Shown here in pieces: positions 1 to 6,385 of a stretch of 11,352 bases of DNA. This stretch comes from Leptolyngbya sp. SIO4C5 (GTDB lineage Bacteria; Cyanobacteriota; Cyanobacteriia; Phormidesmidales; Phormidesmidaceae): contig JAAHIC010000078.1 in NCBI GenBank assembly GCA_010671965.1, positions 1-11,352 on the forward strand, read 5' to 3'. The notes below the pieces were generated by a model. That model was not told the origin of the DNA and ran no database searches. It worked only from the letters and a program-made list of their open reading frames with translations. A program made the translations under genes and the position numbers. Within the stretch, counting starts at the first letter, position 1. Each line of letters opens with the position of its first letter.

Positions 1-1
1 T

Positions 2-493
2 GGCCTGGGCTGGCTAATACTGATTGTGCTGATGCTCATTGGCGGTGGGGCTGGCTCCACTGCGGGTGGGATCAAGCAGTTTCGGATTTACCTGCTTTAC
101 TGCAGCCTGATGTGGGAAGTGCGACGGTTGCTCATGCCGCCTAGCGCGGTGAGTGAGCCAGTCATCTGGCAGGGCGATCGCCAGCGCTTCCTGCAAGACA
201 GCCAGATCCGTCAGGTGAGCCTGTTTATTTTTCTGTACCTGCTAATTTATGCCGTTGGCAGTTTAGTAGTTGCCGCCCACGGCTATACCCTGCAGGAAAG
301 CCTATTTGAATATGCCAGCGCCATGGGCACGGTGGGACTTTCTGTAGGCGTCACGGCTGCCGATGCCCCGGCAAGTCTGCTCTGGGCCGAAACGGTGGGC
401 ATGTTTTTAGGTCGCTTGGAGTTTTTTACTGTCTTCGTTGGGGTGGTGCGCCTGGTGAAAGACACGCGGCCTGTACTGCTTGGCAAGGCTTAG
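2..493 (+). CDS. TrkH/KtrB-family potassium transporter, C-terminal part (5' end outside window)
   Basis: This is the membrane pore subunit of a Trk/Ktr-type K+ (or K+/Na+ symport) uptake system, cut by the left edge. The reading frame is open from base 2, with no start in the window. It keeps two of the four pore-loop repeats of the family. The third selectivity-filter loop, GGGAGSTAGGIK, lies at about bases 41-76. A membrane helix (FIFLYLLIYAVGSLVVAA) follows, then the fourth filter loop, SAMGTVGLSVG, at about 317-350. The final segment, GRLEFFTVFVGVVRLVKD, is the usual C-terminal helix. The stop TAG is at 491-493, and the convergent neighbour's stop is only 13 bases away, so there is no room for a separate terminator. 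Family assignment is firm from the filter motifs. TrkH versus KtrB/NtpJ, the ion preference and the regulatory partner cannot be told from this fragment. Confidence 0.93.
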   Translation, partial: GLGWLILIVLMLIGGGAGSTAGGIKQFRIYLLYCSLMWEVRRLLMPPSAVSEPVIWQGDRQRFLQDSQIRQVSLFIFLYLLIYAVGSLVVAAHGYTLQESLFEYASAMGTVGLSVGVTAADAPASLLWAETVGMFLGRLEFFTVFVGVVRLVKDTRPVLLGKA

Positions 494-506
494 GGATTCA
501 ATTCAG

Positions 507-1649
507 CTAGCGCGGCAGGGCGGTGGCCTCAACGGGCGCTTCTTCCCGCAGGCGATCGCTCTTTTTACCCTGTTTTCGCCGCTCCGCCATGAGCTTAGGC
601 CGCAGATAGAGATTTTCTAGCACGACCGCGCCCCCGGCAATCCAGGGGGGAACAATCAGCGCTCCAATAATGCCTAAGACCTGAGTGCCGCCGAGAACTG
701 CCAGGAGCTGATACAGCGGATGTACGCCCACGGAAGACCCCACCAGCAGCGGATCGAGCACATAGGTTTCCAGATTTTGCAAAATCACGTAGAGCAGAAT
801 CACCCAGAGGAACGTCCAGCCGCCCTGAGACGCCGCTAGGACAATAGCCGGAATGGCCCCCAGAATCGGCCCCAGGAAAGGAATCAGGTTAGTAACACCC
901 GCGATCGCCCCCAAGCCCAGAGCAAACTCCGATAGCCCTAGAAAGCTGAGGCTGGTGGTGGTCGCCACCGAAAGGATAGCCGAGACAATCAGCCGCCCGC
1001 GAATATAGCTGCCAATGCGATAGCTTACGGGAGCTACCTGCGCTTCGACGCGGGCGTCCCAGGGCTGAGGCAACAGCCGCACCAAGTTTTTAATCAGCGT
1101 CCGGCTATCGGCCAGCATATAGCCCGATAAAAACAGAGACAGAATCAGGCTAAACACGCCGCCTAAAATGCCTGTCGTAACCCCGTAAGAGCGCACCAAA
1201 AGCTGCTGGCTAGACTGAATCGCCCAGCGGGTCAGAGCCTGAACGTCCAGGACCTGGTTGAATAGCTCACCCGCTAGATCAGGGCGGGTATCGTTGAGAT
1301 CCATCACCTGCGCTTCGATGTAGGCGAATACGCTTCTCAGAGACAGCGGAATTTGCCGAATTAGCCGTTCAATCTGCTCAAAGATAGTCGGACCAACCAG
1401 AAAAATAGCGCTAACAATGACGTTAATTAGAAGCAGATAAATTAAGACTACCGAAAGCCAGCGCGGCACTCGATAGCGCTCTGCCCAATCCACGACGGGA
1501 GCAATTGAGGAGGCCAAAACTACTGAGATTAACAGCAGTAAAATCAGCCCCTTTAGCTGCCATAGCAAAATTAGGAGGGGAACGGCGGCAATCAGAATAA
1601 TTAGACTGCCGGATGAAAACGTCAGCCGCTGCTCAGATATGCGATTCAC
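507..1649 (-). CDS. AI-2E/PerM-family transporter-like membrane protein
   Basis: This 380-residue polytopic inner-membrane protein belongs to the AI-2E transporter (YdiK/PerM) family. Visible features are two tightly spaced N-terminal helices (about residues 14-47), a third at about 62-86, a long amphipathic linker (EQIERLIRQIPLSLRSVFAYIE), then a C-terminal helix block. The block holds the family signature: GAIAGVTNLIPFLGPILGAIPAI near residues 245-267 and LDPLLVGSSVGVHPLYQLLAVLGG near 296-320. The C-terminal tail is charged. Some members export AI-2; others act as Na+/H+ antiporters or have no known role, so a substrate should not be assumed. The start is GTG at 1649-1647 with no clear Shine-Dalgarno. 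No ATG offers a better N terminus, because helix 1 begins at about residue 14. It is transcribed convergently with the K+ transporter fragment and downstream of, but probably separately from, the tldD-tldE pair. Confidence 0.92.
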   Translation of the reverse strand: MNRISEQRLTFSSGSLIILIAAVPLLILLWQLKGLILLLLISVVLASSIAPVVDWAERYRVPRWLSVVLIYLLLINVIVSAIFLVGPTIFEQIERLIRQIPLSLRSVFAYIEAQVMDLNDTRPDLAGELFNQVLDVQALTRWAIQSSQQLLVRSYGVTTGILGGVFSLILSLFLSGYMLADSRTLIKNLVRLLPQPWDARVEAQVAPVSYRIGSYIRGRLIVSAILSVATTTSLSFLGLSEFALGLGAIAGVTNLIPFLGPILGAIPAIVLAASQGGWTFLWVILLYVILQNLETYVLDPLLVGSSVGVHPLYQLLAVLGGTQVLGIIGALIVPPWIAGGAVVLENLYLRPKLMAERRKQGKKSDRLREEAPVEATALPR

Positions 1650-1741
1650 AGGTCACTATTCCAAAGAAGAAATTGATCACAGCTCACGCTCAGACAAATG
1701 AAGCAATTACTGTTGTTTGACAGGCTTAGCCGCAAGAACTA

Positions 1742-1769
1742 ATCCTATAGCTATTTTGTTGGCTAGCAA
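1742..1769 (-). promoter_or_regulatory. Candidate promoter for the AI-2E-family gene
   Basis: Read on the minus strand, TTGCTA (1769-1764) and TAGGAT (1747-1742) are separated by 16 bases, giving a passable -35/-10 pair about 90 bases before the GTG start at 1649. The -35 box lies in one arm of the hairpin at 1764-1793, so if both are real they overlap physically. Inferred from sequence only; AT-rich intergenic DNA often contains such pairs by chance. Confidence 0.25.
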
Positions 1770-1793
1770 TCTCTTTAGGCAACTAGATTGCTA
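1764..1793 (-). terminator. Hairpin overlapping the tldE/pmbA stop codon
   Basis: Perfect 9-base arms, TAGCAATCT at 1764-1772 and AGATTGCTA at 1785-1793, enclose a 12-base loop. The right arm contains the TAG stop of the upstream minus-strand gene (1793-1791). The stem directly follows the coding sequence, as expected for an end-of-transcript structure, but no T-tract follows it on the minus strand. It may therefore be a 3'-end stabiliser or weak terminator. A competing 6-base stem (CTTTAG 1773-1778 with CTAAAG 1791-1796) is also possible. Confidence 0.35.
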
Positions 1794-3125
1794 AAGGGTG
1801 TAGGTAAAGTCTGCGACTAGGGCACCAGGCACATAAGCACCGCCCAAAGAACGGTTGCCATAGGTGCCTACTTCGGGAATAAACTGGCGGAAATCAGTCA
1901 GGGCCAATAGCTGCTCACCGAAGATGCGGTAGAAGCTGTCATCAAAGCGAAGATTTTGAATCGGGGCGACAATTTCTCCTTGCTCTACCCAAAAGCAGGC
2001 ATAACGAGTCATGCCTGTGATGCGGCCCTGGGGGCGATCGCTCCAGTTGAGATAGTGCAGATTGGAAACGTACAGGCCCGTGTCTAAAGCCGCCAGAATG
2101 TCTGACTCGGCCAGGTCGCCTGGCTCAACTTTGGGCGATCGCAAATATTCTCCTCCCGCCGCATAGTTAGAGGTAATGTCGTATTCCTTGGCGGTCCGAG
2201 AACTAATGAGGCTATGGCGTAACTCTCCTGCTGCAATAATCGGCAGGCGCTGCGGCGCTGCTTCTCCCAGTTCATTAAATCGGGGAACCAGACCTTGGGA
2301 AAAGTCTTCAACCAGGGTAAATTTAGGCGATAGCTGCTTTTCGCCTCGACGCATCAGCCCGAAAGGACTGCCTCCCCGCCGGATAGCGCTTTCACTGACG
2401 CCGCCCCAAGAGAACATAGAGATTAAATCTGCGACTGCGGCGGGCGCCAGATAGGTGCGATAGCTACCCCGTGCAATCGGCTTAGGCGGCTGAGCCAGTT
2501 TAGCCAGCAGTGCCTTAGTTTGGTCAATAGTGTGCTGATAGATGGCTTCATCCCAGTCACTACCGGCTACTGTGCCCTTGACGGCTTGTCCATCAGCCGT
2601 AAAGCAGGAATAGTCCAGCGTGAATGTATCAGTTTCAAACCAGTGAGTCTGCCCCGCCGAGTCAGCATAGGCCCGGATCACCTGACCGCTGGCATAAATA
2701 CCGACAAAGTCTAACCCCTGCACCGGCGCTAGAATCGTCGCCGCGACGGCTTCCGGAGCCAGGAGCTGGCCGTGGTGACTTTCATGGCTGGTGGCGCTGC
2801 CGCTGGGCAGGACGATGTGGGGATCGGCGGGAAGCTGCTCGACTTCAGCCCGCAGTTCGGTTAAAGCGGTCTGCAACTGGGCTAAATCCTCAGCCTGATC
2901 GCCGGTAAACGGCAGGTGGCGATCGCCGATGCGCTGCTGCTTCATTAGCGTCAGCTGCAGTTCCCCATCCTGTACCAGGCCGCTTTGGCGTACTTTGGCC
3001 TGGTTGAAGCGGACGAACTGGCTGGACTCCCCCGACAGCGTTAGGGTAAAAGTCTCTTCAGCTTGAAGCTGCGATCGCAGACGGTCTGCTAGCTGCTCAA
3101 ACAGCGTTTCCCAGACTAATCTCAT
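1791..3125 (-). CDS. pmbA: TldE/PmbA subunit of the TldD/E metalloprotease
   Basis: A 444-residue member of the TldD/PmbA (peptidase U62-like) family, encoded directly downstream of the tldD homologue. Its ATG overlaps the tldD stop by 4 bases (ATGA at 3125-3122), which implies one mRNA and coupled translation. It lacks an HExxxH zinc site. That fits TldE/PmbA, the non-catalytic half that builds the central cavity of the TldD/E heterodimer. Family-like stretches include FVRFNQAKVRQSG near residues 38-50, the strand-rich middle, and the end block FRIFGEQ...LLALTDFRQFIPEVGTYGNRSLGGAYVPGALV-type region (written here only in outline, about residues 398-437). In E. coli, TldD/E trims unfolded peptides, matures microcin B17 and degrades CcdA. 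The cyanobacterial substrate is unknown. Length is close to the usual ~440-450. Cytoplasmic: no signal peptide or membrane helix is seen. Confidence 0.88.
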   Translation of the reverse strand: MRLVWETLFEQLADRLRSQLQAEETFTLTLSGESSQFVRFNQAKVRQSGLVQDGELQLTLMKQQRIGDRHLPFTGDQAEDLAQLQTALTELRAEVEQLPADPHIVLPSGSATSHESHHGQLLAPEAVAATILAPVQGLDFVGIYASGQVIRAYADSAGQTHWFETDTFTLDYSCFTADGQAVKGTVAGSDWDEAIYQHTIDQTKALLAKLAQPPKPIARGSYRTYLAPAAVADLISMFSWGGVSESAIRRGGSPFGLMRRGEKQLSPKFTLVEDFSQGLVPRFNELGEAAPQRLPIIAAGELRHSLISSRTAKEYDITSNYAAGGEYLRSPKVEPGDLAESDILAALDTGLYVSNLHYLNWSDRPQGRITGMTRYACFWVEQGEIVAPIQNLRFDDSFYRIFGEQLLALTDFRQFIPEVGTYGNRSLGGAYVPGALVADFTYTL

Positions 3126-4561
3126 GCCGCTCCCCCAAAAACTTCGATCGCTTCAAAAACGCACACAGGGGCGCCATGCCCCACCCGAATCACCTGATTG
3201 GGTTCACCTTTACCGCAGTAGGGCGTGCCATAGACCTGCCAGGTGGAGCGATCGCCCACTGCCTTGAGGCTGCGCCAGAACTGGGGCGTTGTGGCCCGGT
3301 AGTTGGGATTGCGCAGGGTTTTTGTCAGTTTTCCTTGCTCAATGAGCTGGGCATATTCGCAGCCAAACTGGAACTTGTAGCGCTGGTCATCAATTGACCA
3401 AGAGCGGTTGGTCTGCATATAGACGCCTTGCTCAATATTGCCAATCAGCGCTGCAAAGGACTGATCGCCCGGTTCTAAGTTAATGTTTGCCATCCGGTCA
3501 ATCGCGGGTCGATTCCACAGGGAAGCCCTGGCACAGGCGACTCCCGGTACACCCAAGCGCGCCTGACTTTCCAGACTGCCCAGCCCCCGCTCTAGAATGC
3601 CTGAGCGAATTAGGTATTCCCGCGTCGCGGGTGCGCCGGTATCGTCAAAGCCATAGCTGGCAAACTCTTCAGCCACCGTCGGATCAAAGGTGATGTTCAT
3701 CAGCGGTGAGCCATAGGTCAACTGACCAAAGTCTGCTGGCTTGACGAAGCTGCCCCCGGCGTAATTGCGCTCATCGCCTAAGATTCGATCTAGCTCTAGG
3801 GGATGGCCGATACTCTCATGAATTTGCAGCATCATCTGGTCAGGTGCTAAAACCAGCGTCGTCGGCATTCCCGGACAGTCTGGCGCGCTCAGTAACTCCA
3901 TCGCTTGTTCGCCAATATTGGTTGCCCGCTGCCACAGATCTGGCCCTAAAAAAAATTCCCAGCCCCCCTGATAGCAGTGGGCCAGCGGGCCGTTGTCTGT
4001 GCGCTGCTGCACCACGCCTTCATCCTGGGCTGTGACGCCAAAGTGGGTTTCTACTAAGAAAAACTGCTGGTAAATTTCGGCGCCACTGCTGCTGACAAAC
4101 CAAGATTCTGTCTCATTGGCGATCGCGGTGGCATTGGTTTGCACAATCTTGTCGGACACCTGCAGCTGCTGGCAGAGACGGGCCAGCACATCATTAATAT
4201 CTGCCGGACTCAGGGCGTCAAAAGGTTTCCGCTGGACTGACTGATAGCGCCCCGTCACGGCAGGCCGGACGGCGGGCTGAGTCTGATGCAGCTGCCACTG
4301 GCTAGCAGCGATCGCCTGCTGATAAGCGGCTTTTGCTGCCTGCTGCAGTCCGGTAGGGGAGAGGACGTTTGTGGCGGCGTAGCCAAGTTGCCCTTGAGCC
4401 AGCACCTCAACCATAGCGCCCCGATTGAGCGATCGCGAGTTGCGCTGAGGCTTTTCATCCCGCATTGATCGCTGGTTAATAGACTCTTTGACGGCTCGGA
4501 TACCGATCCAGTCTGCCGGAAGAGAGAGGGTACTCAGGCACTGAGATAGCGCTTCGATCAT
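3122..4561 (-). CDS. tldD: TldD metalloprotease, catalytic subunit
   Basis: A 479-residue TldD-family zinc metalloprotease. The catalytic motif HESIGH (HExxxH) is at residues 248-253, inside the family block IHESIGHPLELDRILGDE. A conserved Cys in TPYCGKGEPNQ (C449) sits where the third zinc ligand lies in E. coli TldD, so the enzyme looks intact. Other TldD-like segments are YAGGSFVKPADFGQ (267-280) and the strand-rich C-terminal half. In characterised systems TldD and TldE together form a chamber that cleaves only unfolded or small peptides. The start is ATG at 4561-4559 with a weak ribosome site. It is the first gene of a two-gene operon with pmbA, and a -10-like TAGAAT (4614-4609, minus strand) lies about 48 bases upstream. 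No RiPP precursor, cyclodehydratase or toxin-antitoxin gene is nearby, so a housekeeping peptide-turnover role is the simplest inference. Confidence 0.93.
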   Translation of the reverse strand: MIEALSQCLSTLSLPADWIGIRAVKESINQRSMRDEKPQRNSRSLNRGAMVEVLAQGQLGYAATNVLSPTGLQQAAKAAYQQAIAASQWQLHQTQPAVRPAVTGRYQSVQRKPFDALSPADINDVLARLCQQLQVSDKIVQTNATAIANETESWFVSSSGAEIYQQFFLVETHFGVTAQDEGVVQQRTDNGPLAHCYQGGWEFFLGPDLWQRATNIGEQAMELLSAPDCPGMPTTLVLAPDQMMLQIHESIGHPLELDRILGDERNYAGGSFVKPADFGQLTYGSPLMNITFDPTVAEEFASYGFDDTGAPATREYLIRSGILERGLGSLESQARLGVPGVACARASLWNRPAIDRMANINLEPGDQSFAALIGNIEQGVYMQTNRSWSIDDQRYKFQFGCEYAQLIEQGKLTKTLRNPNYRATTPQFWRSLKAVGDRSTWQVYGTPYCGKGEPNQVIRVGHGAPVCVFEAIEVFGGAA

Positions 4562-4653
4562 GTTGGCTGTTTGATTTTTGGTTGAGGAATGATGCGGGGG
4601 CTTTCCCTATTCTAGTGATTTCTTGAGATCAGCCCGCTATATCTCATACCAAA

Positions 4654-4688
4654 CAAGCGATCTCTGCCACTACGGCTAAGATCGCTTG
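4654..4688 (-). terminator. Probable terminator hairpin of the PEP-CTERM gene
   Basis: Perfect 10-base arms, CAAGCGATCT at 4654-4663 and AGATCGCTTG at 4679-4688, enclose a 15-base loop that can itself pair GCC (4666-4668) with GGC (4674-4676). It begins 49 bases past the stop of the minus-strand PEP-CTERM gene and ends in TTGTTTGG on that strand, a short T-rich tail. It separates that gene from the tldD promoter region. It could instead be a protein-binding site, since the arms contain part of a HIP1 core. Confidence 0.5.
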
Positions 4689-4737
4689 CTTTGAGAGGTT
4701 TAAGTTTGCTATCGGCCAAGTTGCCTTAGTGCAGACC

Positions 4738-5502
4738 TCAAGCTTCTCTGGCTGTTTCCTGATAGCGCTTCAGACCCAGACCCATGCCGACTGCGGCTAG
4801 GCTGCCAAGCAGGGTCATCGGTTCAGGTACCGGTTCAGCCGGGCGGCTCCCCACTTTAATCTGGCTGGCTAGGCGAGAGCCTCTGGGATAGTCGCCACTC
4901 CAAGCTAGAATTTGCTCACCGCGCAGCGTAAACGAGGCGTTTAGATCAGAAACGATTAGGTAGCTGACGTCGCGATCGCTGCCGCTAGAGAGCACATTAG
5001 GCAAAGCTTGAAACCCAGTGCCATCGTCAAGCTGTAGATTCTGCAGGGTGAAAGCTGCGGTGCCACCATTGCGCCCTTCAGACCGGGTGCGAATATAGAG
5101 GCTGTTGGGATCAAAGGCGTTAAAATTGGCCGTCAGGGTTTGACTGCCCACGGTGTAGCGCGCCAGATTAGTCACGGCGTCAAAAATTAGCTCAAAGTTG
5201 ACAACTTGCCCGCTATTCCAGGTGCGTTGCCCCTCAGCCACCGGAGTCACGGGGTCAAATCCGCCTGAACTGTTAGGCATTAGCGGCCCGTTAATCCCCA
5301 ACTCGCGATCGCCGGAATTGCCGTTGTTGCCGGCGCGACTTTCAGTTACAAACAGCTCAGTAAACCCGCCGCTGCGCACCAAGTCCTCGAACTCAGAATC
5401 GGTGAAGTCTGGAGCTGGCGTTAAGGTGAAGGCTTCTGCCCCACTCACCATCCCCAGAGAAACCGTCACCACCAAGCCCAAAATCGCGCTTAACTTGATC
5501 AT
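4738..5502 (-). CDS. PEP-CTERM exported protein, possibly choice-of-anchor W type
   Basis: A 254-residue exported protein. Residues 1-24 form a Sec signal peptide: Lys3, a hydrophobic core, and cleavage likely after AEA (22-24). The C terminus is a textbook PEP-CTERM sorting signal: VPEP at 225-228, a hydrophobic helix TLLGSLAAVGMGLGL at 230-244, then the basic stop KRY at 245-247. In this family the signal is recognised by an exosortase, and the protein is delivered to the outer surface or extracellular matrix. The mature domain is rich in Gly, Asn, Ser and Asp and looks all-beta. It contains FTELFVTESRAGNNG and GDRELGIN near residues 47-71, which recall the choice-of-anchor W domain, but that recall is tentative. 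Function beyond surface display is unknown. No exosortase lies in the window, so the sorter must be elsewhere. The start is ATG at 5502-5500, divergent from lrp, and a -10-like TATAAG (5528-5523, minus strand) lies just upstream. Confidence 0.85.
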   Translation of the reverse strand: MIKLSAILGLVVTVSLGMVSGAEAFTLTPAPDFTDSEFEDLVRSGGFTELFVTESRAGNNGNSGDRELGINGPLMPNSSGGFDPVTPVAEGQRTWNSGQVVNFELIFDAVTNLARYTVGSQTLTANFNAFDPNSLYIRTRSEGRNGGTAAFTLQNLQLDDGTGFQALPNVLSSGSDRDVSYLIVSDLNASFTLRGEQILAWSGDYPRGSRLASQIKVGSRPAEPVPEPMTLLGSLAAVGMGLGLKRYQETAREA

Positions 5503-5679
5503 CTTTAGCTTTTACCAAATGGCTTATAAGTATCAAATTACACAGAAAGTCTTTGACCTCACTCGGCCATTCGGCTTAGAGCTGCCCCTATTCACCGAAA
5601 GTTAACTACAGCAGCGAATTTGCTTCACAATCGCCTCATTGAAGACGCTCTGATGTCGAGACTAAAAATTGATCGCTAA

Positions 5680-5694
5680 CTTTTGATTCAAAAG
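5680..5694. promoter_or_regulatory. 15-base perfect palindrome, candidate operator
   Basis: CTTTTGA and TCAAAAG flank a single central T at 5687. It sits one base from the larger palindrome at 5696-5719, and the two centres are about 20.5 bases apart, close to two helical turns, so both would face the same side of the DNA. It lies about 124 bases before the lrp start. Lrp/AsnC proteins often bind AT-rich imperfect palindromes near their own gene, so autoregulation is a reasonable inference. Other regulators are equally possible. Confidence 0.4.
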
Positions 5695-5695
5695 A

Positions 5696-5719
5696 AAAAT
5701 AAGGTTTTAACCTTATTTT
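5696..5719. promoter_or_regulatory. 24-base perfect palindrome, candidate operator
   Basis: The 11-base arms AAAATAAGGTT (5696-5706) and AACCTTATTTT (5709-5719) are exact reverse complements around a central TT. As RNA on the plus strand it would also be a hairpin ending in TTTT, but its stem is AT-rich. It also lies upstream of lrp and upstream (on the other strand) of a divergent gene, where no transcript needs to end. A DNA-binding site for a dimeric regulator is therefore the better reading, though a terminator of an unseen small RNA cannot be excluded. Confidence 0.45.
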
Positions 5720-5817
5720 CTAAGCCCAATGCGCCATTAATTCTTGGTTTTTGTAGGCTATAGGCTAGTCAAGCTGAATCAACCACAGCCACTCCACCGG
5801 GTTCAACCAAGATTTTT

Positions 5818-6291
5818 ATGCCCCTTGGCCCGCTCGATCTCAAAGCGATCGCCTATCTGATGCAGCGCGCTCGTATCACCTGGTCAGAACTGGCTGCTGT
5901 GCTGGGACTTTCTGCACCAGCGGCTGCCGATCGGGTCAGACGGCTAGAGGAACGAGGAATTATCCGGGGATATCACGCCCAGGTCGATCCGCAGCAGCTA
6001 GGCTACCTCCTCACCGCCTTTATTGCCGTCACTCTCGACCAGCCCCGATCCCGGCAGGATTTTATCTCCAAGGTAATGGCATTGCCGGAAATTCAGGAAT
6101 GCCATCACGTTACCGGCGAAGATGACTACCTGCTCAAGGTTCGCTGTCGCAGTACCCAAGCCCTCGAACACCTAATTAGCGATCAGCTCAAAAGCCTCCC
6201 CGGTATTCAGAAAACCCGCACCATCATTGTCCTCTCCACCGTCAAAGAAAACTTCCTCCTGCCCGTTCCCCCCTTTGACGAAAACTCCTAA
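5818..6291 (+). CDS. Lrp/AsnC-family transcriptional regulator
   Basis: A 157-residue DNA-binding regulator of the leucine-responsive/AsnC (feast-famine) family, close to the usual ~150. The N-terminal winged helix-turn-helix spans about residues 5-55, with LDLKAIAYLMQRARITWSEL leading into the HTH, recognition helix LSAPAAADRVRRLEERG (31-47), and the wing IIRGYHAQVDP. The C-terminal RAM effector domain spans about 66-144. It includes the ligand-loop signature GEDDYLLKV (100-108) and the closing strand TRTIIVLSTVKE. Such proteins form octamers or other oligomers and respond to amino acids. Right next to a LysE-type exporter, it probably senses an amino acid and controls export; that is inference from the common lrp-lysE pairing. 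The ATG at 5818 gives the canonical N terminus. There is no Shine-Dalgarno, as is common in cyanobacteria. Confidence 0.93.
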   Translation: MPLGPLDLKAIAYLMQRARITWSELAAVLGLSAPAAADRVRRLEERGIIRGYHAQVDPQQLGYLLTAFIAVTLDQPRSRQDFISKVMALPEIQECHHVTGEDDYLLKVRCRSTQALEHLISDQLKSLPGIQKTRTIIVLSTVKENFLLPVPPFDENS

Positions 6292-6304
6292 CCCATCACC
6301 CGCG

Positions 6305-6385
6305 CTTTCTTCTACCATCTTCCTCACCTCTACCACCTTCCTCACCTCTACCACCTTCCTTACCTCTACCTCCCTCCCAAACTAT
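6305..6385 (+). promoter_or_regulatory. G-free pyrimidine/A leader before lysE
   Basis: From 6305 to the A and T of the lysE start codon (81 bases) the plus strand has no G at all. It is almost entirely C, T and A, and made mostly of the 18-base tandem repeat. It therefore cannot contain a Shine-Dalgarno and would be nearly unstructured as RNA. The lysE ribosome site must be leaderless-like, S1-dependent or coupled to lrp translation. The G-less stretch is directly visible; the function is inferred. Confidence 0.55.
6311..6382 (+). repeat. Four tandem 18-base repeats between lrp and lysE
   Basis: Consecutive units start at 6311, 6329, 6347 and 6365. Units 1-3 follow the consensus TCTACCACCTTCCTCACC: unit 1 has one change, unit 2 is exact, unit 3 has one change. 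Unit 4 keeps TCTACC, then diverges (six or more changes). The array fills nearly all of the 92-base gap between the lrp stop (6289-6291) and the lysE ATG at 6384. The period is a multiple of three, so every frame also reads as a repeated peptide, but no gene uses it. It probably arose by slippage and may vary in copy number between strains. Confidence 0.9.

Larger units (their letters stand above)
5503..5817. promoter_or_regulatory. Divergent intergenic region between the PEP-CTERM gene and lrp
   Basis: These 315 bases carry no credible gene and must hold the promoters of both flanking divergent genes. The region is AT-rich around 5660-5760. It contains the two palindromes listed separately (5680-5694 and 5696-5719). 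It also contains a short inverted repeat, TCTTGGTT at 5742-5749 and AACCAAGA at 5805-5812, the latter ending 5 bases before the lrp ATG. A TATAGG (5759-5764) is a possible lrp -10 with a poor -35 (TTAATT, 5737-5742). CTTATAAG (5523-5530) is a possible -10 for the PEP-CTERM gene. Promoter boxes are weak guesses; the palindromes are exact. Confidence 0.6.

Noticed and set aside
2176..2908. Plus-strand open frames opposite pmbA
   Set aside because: They mirror the minus-strand TldE gene, have low-complexity Arg/Pro/Ser-rich products and no motif.
3122..4561. Idea that tldD/tldE belong to a RiPP or microcin cluster
   Set aside because: No precursor peptide, cyclodehydratase or dedicated exporter is adjacent; the lysE-type gene is divergent and paired with lrp.
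4624..4646. Inverted repeat TGAGAT/ATCTCA upstream of tldD
   Set aside because: Only 6-base arms with an 11-base spacer in AT-rich DNA; too weak to call an operator.
5198..5605. 135-residue plus-strand open frame
   Set aside because: It is antisense to the well-supported PEP-CTERM gene start and signal peptide, and has no recognisable domain.
6311..6382. CRISPR-like array
   Set aside because: The 18-base units are directly contiguous with no spacers and no cas genes are present; it is a simple tandem repeat.
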